Assembly: GCA_902810755.1 (NCBI GenBank)
Contig: CADDYT010000037.1
Coordinates: 1 to 47,602, forward strand
Reading direction: 5' to 3'
Source: Chloroflexota bacterium
GTDB lineage: Bacteria; Chloroflexota; Ktedonobacteria; Ktedonobacterales; Ktedonobacteraceae
DNA: 47,602 nucleotides
Below, in pieces: positions 8,122 to 17,080 of this stretch. Position 1 is the stretch's first letter, and each line of letters opens with the position of its first letter. A model generated the notes under the pieces. The model saw only the letters and a list, made by a program, of their open reading frames with translations. It was not told the DNA's origin and ran no database searches. Both the position numbers and the translations under genes were made by a program.

Positions 8122-8703
8122 TTGAACGAGAAGGATATCGCTTTGTTATTGCAAACACGTATACGCAAGATGCTGGTGGAAGGCACGCAGTGGGCCACGT
8201 GGCAGGGCTATCACGTGCCGGTAAGCGAGGATTACTTCGTTATCTGGACACCGGCGGGGACGGAGATGCACTGGCTGCCGCGTACATGGATCTCGGAAAA
8301 ACATTCTCTCTTCTACTTCTGGCCGGGGGAGTGGTATACCATTCAGGTCAGCTACGGGCCGGACGGCCAGCTCCTCGGCAGCTATTGCGATGTGGTGCTG
8401 CCGGGCTACGATTACAGCAATACGGCGGAGGAGATGATCTATACCGATCTCTACATCGACGTGGTGCGGCGCGAGGATGGTAGCGTCTATACGAAAGATC
8501 ATGAGGTCTTCGAGCGGGCGGCGCGCCACTATCCCATCGTTGAAGAGTCGCGCCAGAAGTCGTTTGAGACGCTGGACTGGCTGGAAGCTCAGGCGAAACA
8601 GTGGAGCGGCCCCTTCGAGCGCGTCCCCCGCTACCTGCCACGCCTCGATTTCGAGTCCCTGAGTCCAGAGGAAGCGGGCGCAGTCCTGCGTCTCCTCTCT
8701 TAG
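8122..8703 (+). CDS. DUF402-domain protein
   Basis: This 193-residue protein fits the DUF402 fold (FomD/YtqA-like, related to nucleotide diphosphatases). HSLFYFWPGEWYTIQVSYGPDGQLLGSYCDV gives the barrel strands. YCDVVLP and YTDLYIDVVRREDGSVYTKDHEVF carry the conserved Asp residues that bind metal in the family, and the C-terminal helices ARHYPIVEES and TLDWLEAQ are typical. Relatives hydrolyse nucleoside di- or triphosphates. The start is TTG at 8122, 23 bp after a TATAAT hexamer; an ATG alternative is not present in a better place. Substrate unknown. Confidence 0.78.
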   Translation: MNEKDIALLLQTRIRKMLVEGTQWATWQGYHVPVSEDYFVIWTPAGTEMHWLPRTWISEKHSLFYFWPGEWYTIQVSYGPDGQLLGSYCDVVLPGYDYSNTAEEMIYTDLYIDVVRREDGSVYTKDHEVFERAARHYPIVEESRQKSFETLDWLEAQAKQWSGPFERVPRYLPRLDFESLSPEEAGAVLRLLS

Positions 8704-9002
8704 TACCGGAGAGGAGACAGAAGACGGAACCGCAGCAAGCTACCGACATCCCAACAGAACGCCCTCCACTGCCGGAGCCACTACGCGACCGGCTGCGCCA
8801 GCACGGCATCACGCGCTGCGATGAAGTTGCGCTGCGCGAGGCATTAGAGGCGCGTTGCGACACCTATACCCTCATCAAGCTTGCCCCCTGGCCCGCGCGC
8901 CGCTGGAAATGCCGCTACCGCCTGCTCATGGGCGACGCCATCTACGACGCGCAGAGCGCCTCCGAAGCCTACGCCCTTGGCCTGCTCGCCACATTCAAGT
9001 AA
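8601..9002 (+). CDS. Small hypothetical protein, start uncertain
   Basis: An open frame overlapping the end of the DUF402 gene. The part beyond it (from about 8704) looks protein-like: LRDRLRQHGITRCDEVALREALEARC, then TYTLIKLAPWPARRWKCRYRLLMGDAIYDAQSASEAYALGLLA. The earliest start, GTG at 8601, lacks a ribosome site and its first 35 residues look like a shadow of the neighbouring frame. No good internal start is visible, so the gene may begin elsewhere or be a broken remnant. Not recognised as a family. Confidence 0.4.
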   Translation: MERPLRARPPLPATPRFRVPESRGSGRSPASPLLVPERRQKTEPQQATDIPTERPPLPEPLRDRLRQHGITRCDEVALREALEARCDTYTLIKLAPWPARRWKCRYRLLMGDAIYDAQSASEAYALGLLATFK

Positions 9003-9075
9003 TCTCCGCAGGCACAACAGGCCACAGTGTGCGAAAATGTATGGTGAACATATTTCTGAAAGGATAATCAGGTAT

Positions 9076-9951
9076 ATGTCAACGATAGAGAACAGTATGC
9101 AAGGGAAGGTCTGCATGATTACCGGCGCGAACTCCGGTATCGGGAAGGAGACGGCGCTGGGGCTGGCCCGTATGGGCGCGAGCGTGGTCATGGTCTGTCG
9201 CAACCGCGCCAGAGGCGAGGCGGCGCAGGATGAGATCAAGGCGAAGAGCGGCAACAACAACGTTGACCTGCTGCTGGCCGATCTCTCCTCGCAGCAATCC
9301 ATCCGGCAACTGGTCGAGAACTTCCAGAGCCGCTACTCGCAACTGCATGTTCTCATCAATAACGCGGGTCTCTACATGCTCATGCGGCGCGAGACGGTCG
9401 ACGGGCTGGAAATGACCTTCGCCGTCAACGCCCTCGCACCTTTCCTGCTGACCGAGCTGCTGCTGGATACGCTCAAGGCCAGCGCGCCTGCCCGTATCGT
9501 CAACGTCAGTTCAGCCGCGCACGAGCAGGGCTATCTCAATCTGGACGACCTGCAATCGCGGCATGGCTTCCCGCTCATGCGCGCCTATGGCCAGTCCAAG
9601 CTTGCTCTCCTCATGCTTACCTACGCGCTGGCGCGCCGCCTGGAAGGAACAGGGGTCACCGCCAATGCGCTGCACCCCGGCTTCGTCGCTACCAGCATCG
9701 GCCAGAGCGGCGTTCCCGCCTTCCTTCGCCCTCTCGTCAGACTCATCCTTTCCATCCCCGGCATCAGCCCTGAAGAGGGCGCGAAAACTTCTATCTATCT
9801 GGCCTCCTCGCCGGATGTAGCGGATATCAGCGGTCGCTACTTCGTCAAAAGCATCCCAGTCCGCTCAATCCCGATGTCCTACGATGAGGCGCTGCAAGAA
9901 CAATTATGGGAAGTATGCTCAGGACTGATAAAAATGCCGGTAAAAATATGA
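9076..9951 (+). CDS. Short-chain dehydrogenase/reductase (retinol-dehydrogenase-like)
   Basis: An NAD(P)-dependent oxidoreductase of the SDR superfamily. The cofactor motif TGANSGIGKETA is at residues 15-26, followed by VCRNRARGEAA (NADP-favouring basic residues after the second strand). NNAG is present in VLINNAGLYM, the catalytic Ser in IVNVSSAAHEQG, and YGQSK gives the catalytic Tyr and Lys. Residues HPGFVATSIGQ and a C-terminal hydrophobic stretch resemble the retinol dehydrogenase/WW-oxidoreductase group. The chosen ATG at 9076 is followed 13 codons later by the Rossmann fold. An in-frame start further upstream is possible. Substrate not predictable. Confidence 0.9.
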   Translation: MSTIENSMQGKVCMITGANSGIGKETALGLARMGASVVMVCRNRARGEAAQDEIKAKSGNNNVDLLLADLSSQQSIRQLVENFQSRYSQLHVLINNAGLYMLMRRETVDGLEMTFAVNALAPFLLTELLLDTLKASAPARIVNVSSAAHEQGYLNLDDLQSRHGFPLMRAYGQSKLALLMLTYALARRLEGTGVTANALHPGFVATSIGQSGVPAFLRPLVRLILSIPGISPEEGAKTSIYLASSPDVADISGRYFVKSIPVRSIPMSYDEALQEQLWEVCSGLIKMPVKI

Positions 9952-9973
9952 TCGGCCGGAGGAGCATAAGATA

Positions 9974-10055
9974 TGGAGGGGCCAGGGAGGCGGCCTGGCC
10001 CCTCTGGCCGCCTCCCTGGCCCCTGAAGAATCCGTTCGTCGCTCTGGCCCCTCCA
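9974..10055. repeat. Nested long hairpins between convergent genes
   Basis: A perfect 18-bp inverted repeat (9977-9994 with 10007-10024, 12-bp loop) is nested in a second one, 9974-9985 with 10043-10054. The sequence ctggcccct occurs three times. It lies between the SDR stop and the convergent formate/nitrite transporter stop, so a bidirectional terminator is possible, but no T-tract follows. It is not a copy of the main palindromic family. Confidence 0.7.
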
Positions 10056-10070
10056 ATCTCTCTGGTTTGT

Positions 10071-11006
10071 TTAGCTTCTAAAATTTCCGTTGCTATTCTC
10101 TCCCTCGTTGCCTAGCTTTTCACCGGCGACCTGGGCGAAGTTGAGGACGGCTACCAGCGAGCAGCCGCCGATAACGTTGCCAGTGAGGGTGGGCAGCATG
10201 AAGCCGAAGAGGTAGGTGAGCCAGGAAATGGCGCCGATATTCACAAGGTAGAGGACATCGACCGAGCCTGCGATGATGTGCGCGAAGCCGCCCAGAGCGA
10301 CGATATAGGTAATGATGATGATAATGTTCATCTTTGCGCCATCGGTGGCGGGCAGCAGCCAGACCATGAGGGCGATCAGCCAGCCGGCGAAAATGCCGCG
10401 CATGACCGTGAAGCCGAAGTCGCCGCGCAGCGAATGACCGGCCACAGCGACGAATGCCTGCTGGATCGTGGGCGGGAAAATGGTCGTGTGCGCCAGAATG
10501 AAGGCGATGATGAACGCGCCCACGATATTGGCGACAAAGACGATGCCCCAGAGCCGGGCCACGCGCATGAACGTCCGCCGGTCGGGGTGCGCCAGCAGGG
10601 GCAGAATGACGGTAATTGTGTTCTCGGTAAACAACTGCTGCCGCCCCAGCACGACGATCAGGAAGCCCAGGCTATAGCCCAGATTTTCGAGCAGCGGCCT
10701 CCATGCCGGGATGGGGATGTAGGTATGCAGCAATCCCTGCGCGATCAGCGAGAAGCCCATGGAGAGACCGGCCGCCAGGGCAGACATGGCGAGGGCGAAG
10801 GGAGAGCGGCGCAGTTCCCGTTCGCCCTCCTCGCGCACCGTCTCATGCACCACAATTGCGCTGGGCCGCGCGCGCTTCACCACATCTCTGCGCTCCGTCG
10901 AACTTAATTCAGGGACAACAGCCGACCTCTCCGTCAACTGTGGCTCCTGTTCCGGCTCCGTATACTCCGTCCCGTTCTGTTTCCGGTTCAACCGCTTCAT
11001 AACCAT
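10071..11006 (-). CDS. Formate/nitrite transporter (FNT) family membrane protein
   Basis: FNT proteins are pentameric channels for formate, nitrite or similar small anions. After a charged cytoplasmic N-terminus of about 75 residues there are six hydrophobic segments. Visible signatures are ALAAGLSMGFSL in the first helix, LGRQQLFTENTITVILPLL (the second family signature, with LFTENT) and FAHIIAGSVDVLYL near the fifth helix (matching the conserved FxHxxxGS pattern that places the pore His). The start ATG at 11006 has AGGAGG six bases upstream; an upstream in-frame start lacks one. The long N-terminal extension is commoner in the YfdC-like branch. Substrate is not resolved. Confidence 0.85.
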   Translation of the reverse strand: MVMKRLNRKQNGTEYTEPEQEPQLTERSAVVPELSSTERRDVVKRARPSAIVVHETVREEGERELRRSPFALAMSALAAGLSMGFSLIAQGLLHTYIPIPAWRPLLENLGYSLGFLIVVLGRQQLFTENTITVILPLLAHPDRRTFMRVARLWGIVFVANIVGAFIIAFILAHTTIFPPTIQQAFVAVAGHSLRGDFGFTVMRGIFAGWLIALMVWLLPATDGAKMNIIIIITYIVALGGFAHIIAGSVDVLYLVNIGAISWLTYLFGFMLPTLTGNVIGGCSLVAVLNFAQVAGEKLGNEGENSNGNFRS

Positions 11007-11244
11007 ACAACGCCTCCTATTTCTTGTCTGCCCTCTGGCGGCAAGCAACGGCTCTGTTGAGCTTGCTCTTCTCAACACGGGCCAGAAGGCAAAAGGGATA
11101 CAATAGAATTCACCTTACACAGACAAGAATGGAATGAAGTAGTTATTGCAGTGTAATAGTGTTTCAGGCAAAGGGCTGTATGCTACAATAGAACGAGAGG
11201 GAAGAAGCGGCTAAACCGATACTATAGAAAGGCAGCTAGCAGAC
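11007..11244. promoter_or_regulatory. Divergent intergenic region, probable promoters
   Basis: 238 bp between the divergent FNT and acyl-CoA dehydrogenase genes. A TACAAT hexamer (11184-11189) about 55 bp before the dehydrogenase start is a plausible -10. No repeat or RNA is seen. Confidence 0.3.
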
Positions 11245-12390
11245 GTGAATTTTGATCTCAATGAGGAGCAATCAGAGATACGCGACATGGTACGTCGCTT
11301 CACAGAGCAGGAGATTGCGCCACACGCGGAAGCGTGGGACGAGCAGTATCATTTTCCGCGTGAGGTCTTTGAGCAGATGGGCGCCCTGGGGCTGATGGGC
11401 ATGACGACGCCGGAAGAGTATGGTGGCGGCGCGCTCGACCGGCTGACGGGGGCGCTGGTCTACGAGGAACTGGCAAAAGGGGATATGGGGACGGCAGTCG
11501 GCCTCTCCGTCCATAATATGATTACCGGCACGCTGGCCCGCTTCGGTAGCGAGGAGCAGCGCGAACGCTGGGTGCGAGATCTGGCGGCAGGCCGACTACA
11601 GGGCGCGTTCTCACTGAGCGAGGCCGAGGCCGGCTCGGACGCGGCCAGCCTGCAATGCCGGGCCGAACGCCAGGGCGACAGTTATGTCATCAATGGCACG
11701 AAGATGTGGGTGACCAGCGGCGGCGTAGCCGATATCTACCTGCTGATGGCGCGCACGCAGCCGGGGACCGGCTCGGCAGGCATCAGCAGCTTTGTGGTGG
11801 AGAAGGGAACACCCGGCTTCTCGTTTGGCAAGACTGAGCGCAAGATGGGTCTCCATTCCTCGCCCACGCGCGAACTCATTTTCGAGAACTGCGTCATTCC
11901 CGCCGCCAACCGTATCGGCGAAGAGGGTCAGGGTCTGAAAATTGCCCTGTCGTCGCTGGATAGCGGGCGCGTCAATATCGGCGCTATCGCCGTTGGCGTG
12001 GCGCAGGCGGCCTTCGAGACGGCCCGCAATTATGCCCGCGAGCGCCAGCAGTTCGGCCACCCTATCAGCAGTTTCCAGGCTATCCAGTTCATGCTCGCCG
12101 ATATGGCTATGAAGATCGAGGCGGCGCGCCTGCTCGTCTATGAAGCCGCCAGCAAGCCGGAGGGAAGCCGGGAAGCCGCTATGCATGCCGCGATGGCAAA
12201 ATGCTTCGCCACCGATACGGCGATGGAAGTCACCACCAACGCCGTTCAGGTTCTCGGCGGCGCGGGTTACGTGCGCGACTACCCCGTCGAACGCTACATG
12301 CGCGATGTCAAAGTCGCCCAGATTTTCGAGGGTACCAACCAGATTCAGCGCATTGTCATTGCCCGCGCCCTGCTCGGCAATTTGCAATGA
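11245..12390 (+). CDS. Acyl-CoA dehydrogenase
   Basis: A FAD-dependent enzyme that introduces the alpha-beta double bond in acyl-CoA. The three family domains are present: N-terminal helices (FDLNEEQSEIRDMVRRFTEQEIAP), the middle barrel with FSLSEAEAGSDAASL and KMWVTSGGVADIYLLMA, and the C-terminal helical domain with RQQFGHPISSFQAIQFMLADMAM. The catalytic Glu is expected in VLGGAGYVRDYPVERYMRD (as in short- and medium-chain enzymes), and IFEGTNQIQRIVIAR closes the protein. Length (381) is standard. The start is GTG at 11245 with AGAAAGG upstream. It has no beta-oxidation neighbours, so the chain-length or amino-acid substrate is undefined. Confidence 0.95.
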   Translation: MNFDLNEEQSEIRDMVRRFTEQEIAPHAEAWDEQYHFPREVFEQMGALGLMGMTTPEEYGGGALDRLTGALVYEELAKGDMGTAVGLSVHNMITGTLARFGSEEQRERWVRDLAAGRLQGAFSLSEAEAGSDAASLQCRAERQGDSYVINGTKMWVTSGGVADIYLLMARTQPGTGSAGISSFVVEKGTPGFSFGKTERKMGLHSSPTRELIFENCVIPAANRIGEEGQGLKIALSSLDSGRVNIGAIAVGVAQAAFETARNYARERQQFGHPISSFQAIQFMLADMAMKIEAARLLVYEAASKPEGSREAAMHAAMAKCFATDTAMEVTTNAVQVLGGAGYVRDYPVERYMRDVKVAQIFEGTNQIQRIVIARALLGNLQ

Positions 12391-12525
12391 CCGGTCGCAA
12401 TCCCATGCCTGCGCCCTTTCACATGCCCCGATTTTCCCAGGACGTTTGACACATTGGGTCATTTGTACTACTCTATACACGTGGAGAAACAGTTTGTATG
12501 CATGGAGAAATAAGCGGGGCAAAAC

Positions 12526-14526
12526 GTGTTTTGTGACTCATGTGGCGCGCCCAATCGACCGCAGGCGACTTTTTGCTCGTCCTGCGGGCAGAAGCTACAG
12601 GGCAGCAGCATACGGGGGACGATCAGCAAGACGCTGACGGGCCTGCTGGTGCGCCAGCATATGCTGAACCGGCGCTACAGCGTGGTGGCGCAGGTCGGCA
12701 AGGGTGGATTCGGCGCGGTCTATAAGGCGGCAGATACCTATTTCGGCAATCGCGCGGTGGCGGTGAAGGAGATGAGCCAGAGCAACCTCAGCTCGCAGGA
12801 ACTGGCCGAGGCGACGCGAGCCTTCAAGCAAGAGGCCCTGCTGCTGGCGAATCTGCACCACCCCAACTTGCCCGCCATCTACGACCAGTTCTATGACGGC
12901 GGGCGCTGGTATCTCGTCATGGACTACATTGAGGGCGAGACGCTGGAGACCCGGCTGGAACGGGCGCAGGATGGCAGGTTGCCGGTCGAACAGGCGCTGA
13001 ATATAGCGATCCAGGCCTGCTCCGTGCTGGACTACCTGCATACGCGCCAGCCGCCGATCATCTTTCGCGACCTCAAGCCTGCCAACATTATGCTGACCGC
13101 TGACGGGCATCTCTACCTGATCGATTTTGGCATCGCGCGCCACTTCAAGCCGGGGCAGACAAAGGACACCGCCGCACTCGGCTCCTCCGGTTATGCCGCG
13201 CCCGAACAGTATGGCAAGGCGCAGACGACGCCACGCGCCGACCTCTACGGCCTCGGCGCCACGCTGCACCAGATGCTGACGGGTGATGACCCCTCGCTCT
13301 CGCCTTTCCACTTCGCCCCCTTGCGCCAGCGCAATCTCACGCTCTCCGGCCCCGCTTCCTCTGCCATTCCCATGCCGGTCAGCGCGCTCTCGCGCTTAGA
13401 AAAACTGCTGATGCAGATGGTGGAGATGAACGCGGATCAGCGTCCTGCCAGCGCCGCCATTGTGCAGCAGGAATTGCAGGAGATCGCCGCGCTTTGCGTG
13501 CCGGGAGCAGGGACAAAGCGGCTCGCAACTGGAGGCAAGATGAGCATTCCTGCCGGTTACCGGCCCCCGACCTCCACGCGCCGCGCCCCCGCCCTCCAGC
13601 CGCAGCAAAATACGCTCTTCATCTGTAGCGGCCACACCAGCCGCGTCACCGCCCTCGCCTGGTCGCCGGATGGGAAACGCATAGCATCCGCCAACTTCGA
13701 TAAAACGGTGCGCGTCTGGGACGGCGGAAACGGGAAAGAACTCTTCTGCTTTCGAGGCCACGCGGCGCATGTCAACGCGCTGGCATGGTCGCCCGATGGC
13801 AGGCGTATCGCCTCTGCCAGCGATGACTATACTGTGCAGGTCTGGGACGCTGCTAACGGCAACGTCCTCTTTACCTATCGCGGCCACGTGGTGCAGGTAA
13901 CTGCCGTTGGCTGGTCGCCCGATGGCCTCTACCTCGCCTCCGGCAGTTCAGACACGACGGTACAGGTCTGGAACGTGACGACCGGCGCCGCGCTCTCCAC
14001 CTTCAAAAATCACAGCGATAGAGTCAACGCGCTGGCATGGTCGCCCGATAGCAGGCGCATCGCCTCCGGCGCGACCGATAAGAAGGTGCAGGTCTGGGAT
14101 CCGTGGAAAGAGCAGAAAACCAGCTTCCTGGCCCACCTGCTCTCGTCCTCACGCGGGCAATTCGCCTATAACGGTCACAGCGCGCGTGTCAGCGGCGTCG
14201 CCTGGTCGCCCGATGGCAGGCGCATCGCCTCGGCCAGCAACGACAAAACCGTGCAGGTCTGGGACTCCCTCACAGGCAAGCGCAGCTTCATCTATCGCAA
14301 CCGCAATGCCGCCGTCACCTGCGTGGTATGGTCGCCCGACAGCAGGCGCATCGCTTTCGGCAGCAACGATAAGACCGTGCAGGTCTGGGACGCCATCTCG
14401 CGCACCCCCATCACCACCTATCAGGGCCACACCGGCTACGTCATCGCCGTCGCGTGGTCGCCCGACGGCACGCGCATTGCGTCGGGCGGGGCTGACCACA
14501 GCGTGCAAGTGTGGCGCGTGAAATAA
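12526..14526 (+). CDS. Zinc-ribbon Ser/Thr protein kinase with WD40 propeller (paralogue 1)
   Basis: A soluble signalling kinase of 666 residues. It starts with a C4 zinc ribbon (CDSCGAPNRPQATFCSSCG). The Hanks kinase domain follows (about 50-310): glycine loop GKGGFGAVYKA, ATP-Lys in VAVKEM, a catalytic loop reading FRDLKPANIM (Phe instead of the usual His of HRD), LIDFGIAR and GSSGYAAPEQYG. Seven WD40 repeats fill residues 367-666, each with a WSPDG or WSPDS turn and VQVWD end, enough for a closed seven-blade propeller. No membrane helix is seen, unlike the next kinase. The start is GTG at 12526, chosen because the zinc ribbon begins at residue 3. The repeats are very alike at DNA level, which suggests recent internal duplication. 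Confidence 0.92.
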   Translation: MFCDSCGAPNRPQATFCSSCGQKLQGSSIRGTISKTLTGLLVRQHMLNRRYSVVAQVGKGGFGAVYKAADTYFGNRAVAVKEMSQSNLSSQELAEATRAFKQEALLLANLHHPNLPAIYDQFYDGGRWYLVMDYIEGETLETRLERAQDGRLPVEQALNIAIQACSVLDYLHTRQPPIIFRDLKPANIMLTADGHLYLIDFGIARHFKPGQTKDTAALGSSGYAAPEQYGKAQTTPRADLYGLGATLHQMLTGDDPSLSPFHFAPLRQRNLTLSGPASSAIPMPVSALSRLEKLLMQMVEMNADQRPASAAIVQQELQEIAALCVPGAGTKRLATGGKMSIPAGYRPPTSTRRAPALQPQQNTLFICSGHTSRVTALAWSPDGKRIASANFDKTVRVWDGGNGKELFCFRGHAAHVNALAWSPDGRRIASASDDYTVQVWDAANGNVLFTYRGHVVQVTAVGWSPDGLYLASGSSDTTVQVWNVTTGAALSTFKNHSDRVNALAWSPDSRRIASGATDKKVQVWDPWKEQKTSFLAHLLSSSRGQFAYNGHSARVSGVAWSPDGRRIASASNDKTVQVWDSLTGKRSFIYRNRNAAVTCVVWSPDSRRIAFGSNDKTVQVWDAISRTPITTYQGHTGYVIAVAWSPDGTRIASGGADHSVQVWRVK

Positions 14527-14546
14527 CGCAGCTTGCTTTTTTGAGC

Positions 14547-14802
14547 GGAGAGGCTGCATCACTCTCTGGCGCAAGCAATCGGCGCGCGGCTGATCCTTTT
14601 GGATGAGCGTAAAGCCCGGCGTATTGCCGCGCGGCTGGGTTTGCCAGTTGCAGGCACACGCTCTGTCTTGCTACGAGCGAAACAGCGGGGGCATATCTCT
14701 ACAATCCGGGTCTATATCGATCAAATGCTGAGCCAGGGAAGACGGTTTCACCCCGATCTCATTGCCCGACTTTTTGAAGAGGCAGGAGAATACTACCGGT
14801 AA
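14547..14802 (+). pseudogene. Remnant of a DUF3368 PIN-like toxin
   Basis: Residues encoded at 14599-14802 (DERKARRIAARLGLPVAGT and the tail to EEAGEYYR) match the C-terminal third of DUF3368 PIN-like toxins. Just upstream, GEAASL is encoded in one frame and AQAIGARLILLDER in another. The expected join (GEAASLALAQAIGARL) would need two more bases near 14565, so a frameshift is visible. The N-terminal half and any antitoxin are missing: the kinase stop lies only 20 bp upstream. It is most simply a decayed toxin left between two kinase genes. Confidence 0.65.
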
Positions 14803-14827
14803 ATAGGTCAAACGACACTGTTGTTTT

Positions 14828-14846
14828 CAGAAATTTCTGGTATTAT
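14828..14846 (+). promoter_or_regulatory. Palindromic operator candidate at the kinase 2 promoter
   Basis: CAGAAATTTCTG (14828-14839) is a perfect 12-bp palindrome directly before TATTAT (14841-14846), a possible -10 for the second kinase. It would sit in the promoter spacer, a position suited to a repressor. The -35 is weak. The role is inferred. Confidence 0.3.
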
Positions 14847-14914
14847 CTAATGTAGAGTAGAGATTTCTGACAGACTTGCCCTTGCATGCTTTGTGTTTCG
14901 ATTGAGGGAAAGCA

Positions 14915-17032
14915 ATGAGTACGGCCCTGCTCTTTTGCGCGAATTGTGGTGCCGCGAACCAGCCGCAGGCGGGAACCTGCTTTGCCTGCGGGCAGGCGCT
15001 GTCTGCTGCCGCGCCCGTTTCCAGTGGCGAGCGTATCGTGAAGGAGCGGTACCGGCTGCTGCGGCAGGTGGGAACGGGCGGTTTCGGGGCCGTTTACCTG
15101 GCCGAGGATACGCTGGTGGGCGGGCAGAAGGTGGCGCTCAAAGAAATCCGGCTGGTCGGGCTGAGCGCGCAGGAGATGATTGAGGCCACCGACGCCTTCA
15201 ACCGCGAGGTTTCGCTGCTGCCCGGCCTGCGACATCCCCATCTGCCCCGCGTCTACGACCATTTCACCGACGCGCAGCACTGGTACCTTGTCATGGAGTT
15301 TATCGCGGGCGAGACGCTGGAAGGCTATGTGCAGAAGGTGCCGGGAAGCCGACTGCCGGTCGAGATGGTACTGGATATGGGCATCCAGCTTGCCGACGTG
15401 CTGGACTATCTGCACAGCCGTCAGCCGTCGATTATCTTCCGCGACCTCAAACCGGCCAACATCATGCGCACCCCTACGGGCCATCTCTACCTGATCGACT
15501 TCGGCATCGCGCGCGTCTTCAAGCCGGGACAGCCGAAGGATACCATCGCCTTCGGCTCGCCGGGCTACGCGGCCCCCGAACAATATGGCAGGGCGCAGAC
15601 CACCGCCCGTTCAGATCTCTACAGCCTGGGTGCGACGTTGCATTTCCTGCTCAGCGGCGATGACCCGGCCAACACGCCCTTCTCCTTCGCCCCCTTCGCG
15701 CCTTCGCTCGCGGCTCAGCCCCGTATGGCTTCCCTGCAACGCCTCATCATGCAGATGGTGGAACTGGATGTCGCAAAACGCCCGCAGAGCGCGCAGGTAG
15801 TCAAACGCGAGCTACAGGAGATCGCCACCCAGCTCCTACAGGAACGCCTGCGCTCACTTCACCCCATCGATAGGCCGTCCAGCAGCTTCATCCAGCCCTA
15901 CATCCCCTCTTCTCAGATCAACGGCCAGGGGCAGATACAGATGGGTTTGCCCGCACAGAAAACCACAGCGAAGCAGGGCCAGACGCGCCGCCGCTTCATC
16001 CGCGTCGCGGCAGGAGCCATCCTGACCACCATCGCCGTCAGCAGCGCCATGCAACTGTTGGGCAATTTTGAATCCCGGCCAGCTCCTCTGCCGAGCCGCC
16101 CCGTACAACCGATGCGGGTTAGCTTCGGCAATGGCCCTGTCGGTTACACGTATTACACCTATACCGATCCAGATGGCGGCATAGCTGGCGTGTCGTGGTC
16201 CCCCGATGGCAAGTATATCGTGATGGGGGGCTATAGCCAGGTGGCGCAGGTCTTCGATGCGGATAGCGATGAAAGCCTCGGCGTTCACAATACGAATGAT
16301 GGCCCCATTCTCGCCGTAGCATGGTCGGGTGATGACAACTACATTGCCACCGCCAACAGGACGGTGCAGGTCTGGCATCCACCAACGTTTCATTCGGCCT
16401 TCAATATCACCTATACAAGCCATCACGCGCAGGTCAATGCTATCTCCTGGTCGCCTGACAGCCAGTTTATTGCTTCGGCCAGCGACGATGGGACGGTGCA
16501 GGTCTGGCATGCTCTGACCAGCCAGCAGGTCAATACCTATCGCGGCCACCACGCGCGGGTCAAAGCGGTGGCGTGGTCGCCCGATAGTCAGTTTATTGCC
16601 TCCGGTGACGCAAAAGGCGAGGTGCATATCTGGCAACCCTTCTATGTGAGCGACCCTTTCCGCGTAGATAAAGGACATACTGCGCAGATCAACAGTGTAG
16701 CATGGTCAGCGGCGCGCTATGGCAACTATCTCGCATCCGCCAGCACCGATGGAACGGTGCGTGTCTGGAATGTGCTGACGGGCGAGACGCTGACCGTCTA
16801 TACGCATCATCAAGGAGCGGTCAGAGCGGTCGCCTGGACGCCTACCGATATGCAGATCGCCTCGGCAGGTGACGACCTGAGCGTGCGTATCTGGGATGCG
16901 CTGGGCGGCGATGATTACTTTTTCTACCAGCAAAACACGCGCTCGGTTGTGACCCTCGCCTGGTCGCCCGACGGAAAGATTATTGCCTCTGGCTCCCTGG
17001 ATGGGACGATGCAGGTGTGGCAGGCAGGATAA
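14915..17032 (+). CDS. Zinc-ribbon Ser/Thr protein kinase with TM helix and WD40 propeller (paralogue 2)
   Basis: A 705-residue paralogue of the kinase 2.4 kb upstream. It has an N-terminal zinc ribbon (CANCGAANQPQAGTCFACG) and a Hanks kinase domain: GTGGFGAVYLA, VALKEI, FRDLKPANIM (again without the HRD His), LIDFGIAR and GSPGYAAPEQYG. A basic segment then leads into a single hydrophobic helix (RVAAGAILTTIAVSSAM, near residue 365). Seven WD40-like repeats follow, more diverged than in paralogue 1. The topology implies a cytoplasmic kinase and an external propeller, that is, a receptor kinase, whereas paralogue 1 is soluble. The ATG at 14915 follows GAGGGAAAG. Confidence 0.92.
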   Translation: MSTALLFCANCGAANQPQAGTCFACGQALSAAAPVSSGERIVKERYRLLRQVGTGGFGAVYLAEDTLVGGQKVALKEIRLVGLSAQEMIEATDAFNREVSLLPGLRHPHLPRVYDHFTDAQHWYLVMEFIAGETLEGYVQKVPGSRLPVEMVLDMGIQLADVLDYLHSRQPSIIFRDLKPANIMRTPTGHLYLIDFGIARVFKPGQPKDTIAFGSPGYAAPEQYGRAQTTARSDLYSLGATLHFLLSGDDPANTPFSFAPFAPSLAAQPRMASLQRLIMQMVELDVAKRPQSAQVVKRELQEIATQLLQERLRSLHPIDRPSSSFIQPYIPSSQINGQGQIQMGLPAQKTTAKQGQTRRRFIRVAAGAILTTIAVSSAMQLLGNFESRPAPLPSRPVQPMRVSFGNGPVGYTYYTYTDPDGGIAGVSWSPDGKYIVMGGYSQVAQVFDADSDESLGVHNTNDGPILAVAWSGDDNYIATANRTVQVWHPPTFHSAFNITYTSHHAQVNAISWSPDSQFIASASDDGTVQVWHALTSQQVNTYRGHHARVKAVAWSPDSQFIASGDAKGEVHIWQPFYVSDPFRVDKGHTAQINSVAWSAARYGNYLASASTDGTVRVWNVLTGETLTVYTHHQGAVRAVAWTPTDMQIASAGDDLSVRIWDALGGDDYFFYQQNTRSVVTLAWSPDGKIIASGSLDGTMQVWQAG

Positions 17033-17080
17033 AGAAAACCTGAGCGCAGGTCGCACAAACCAGGCCAGCATCACCCCATA

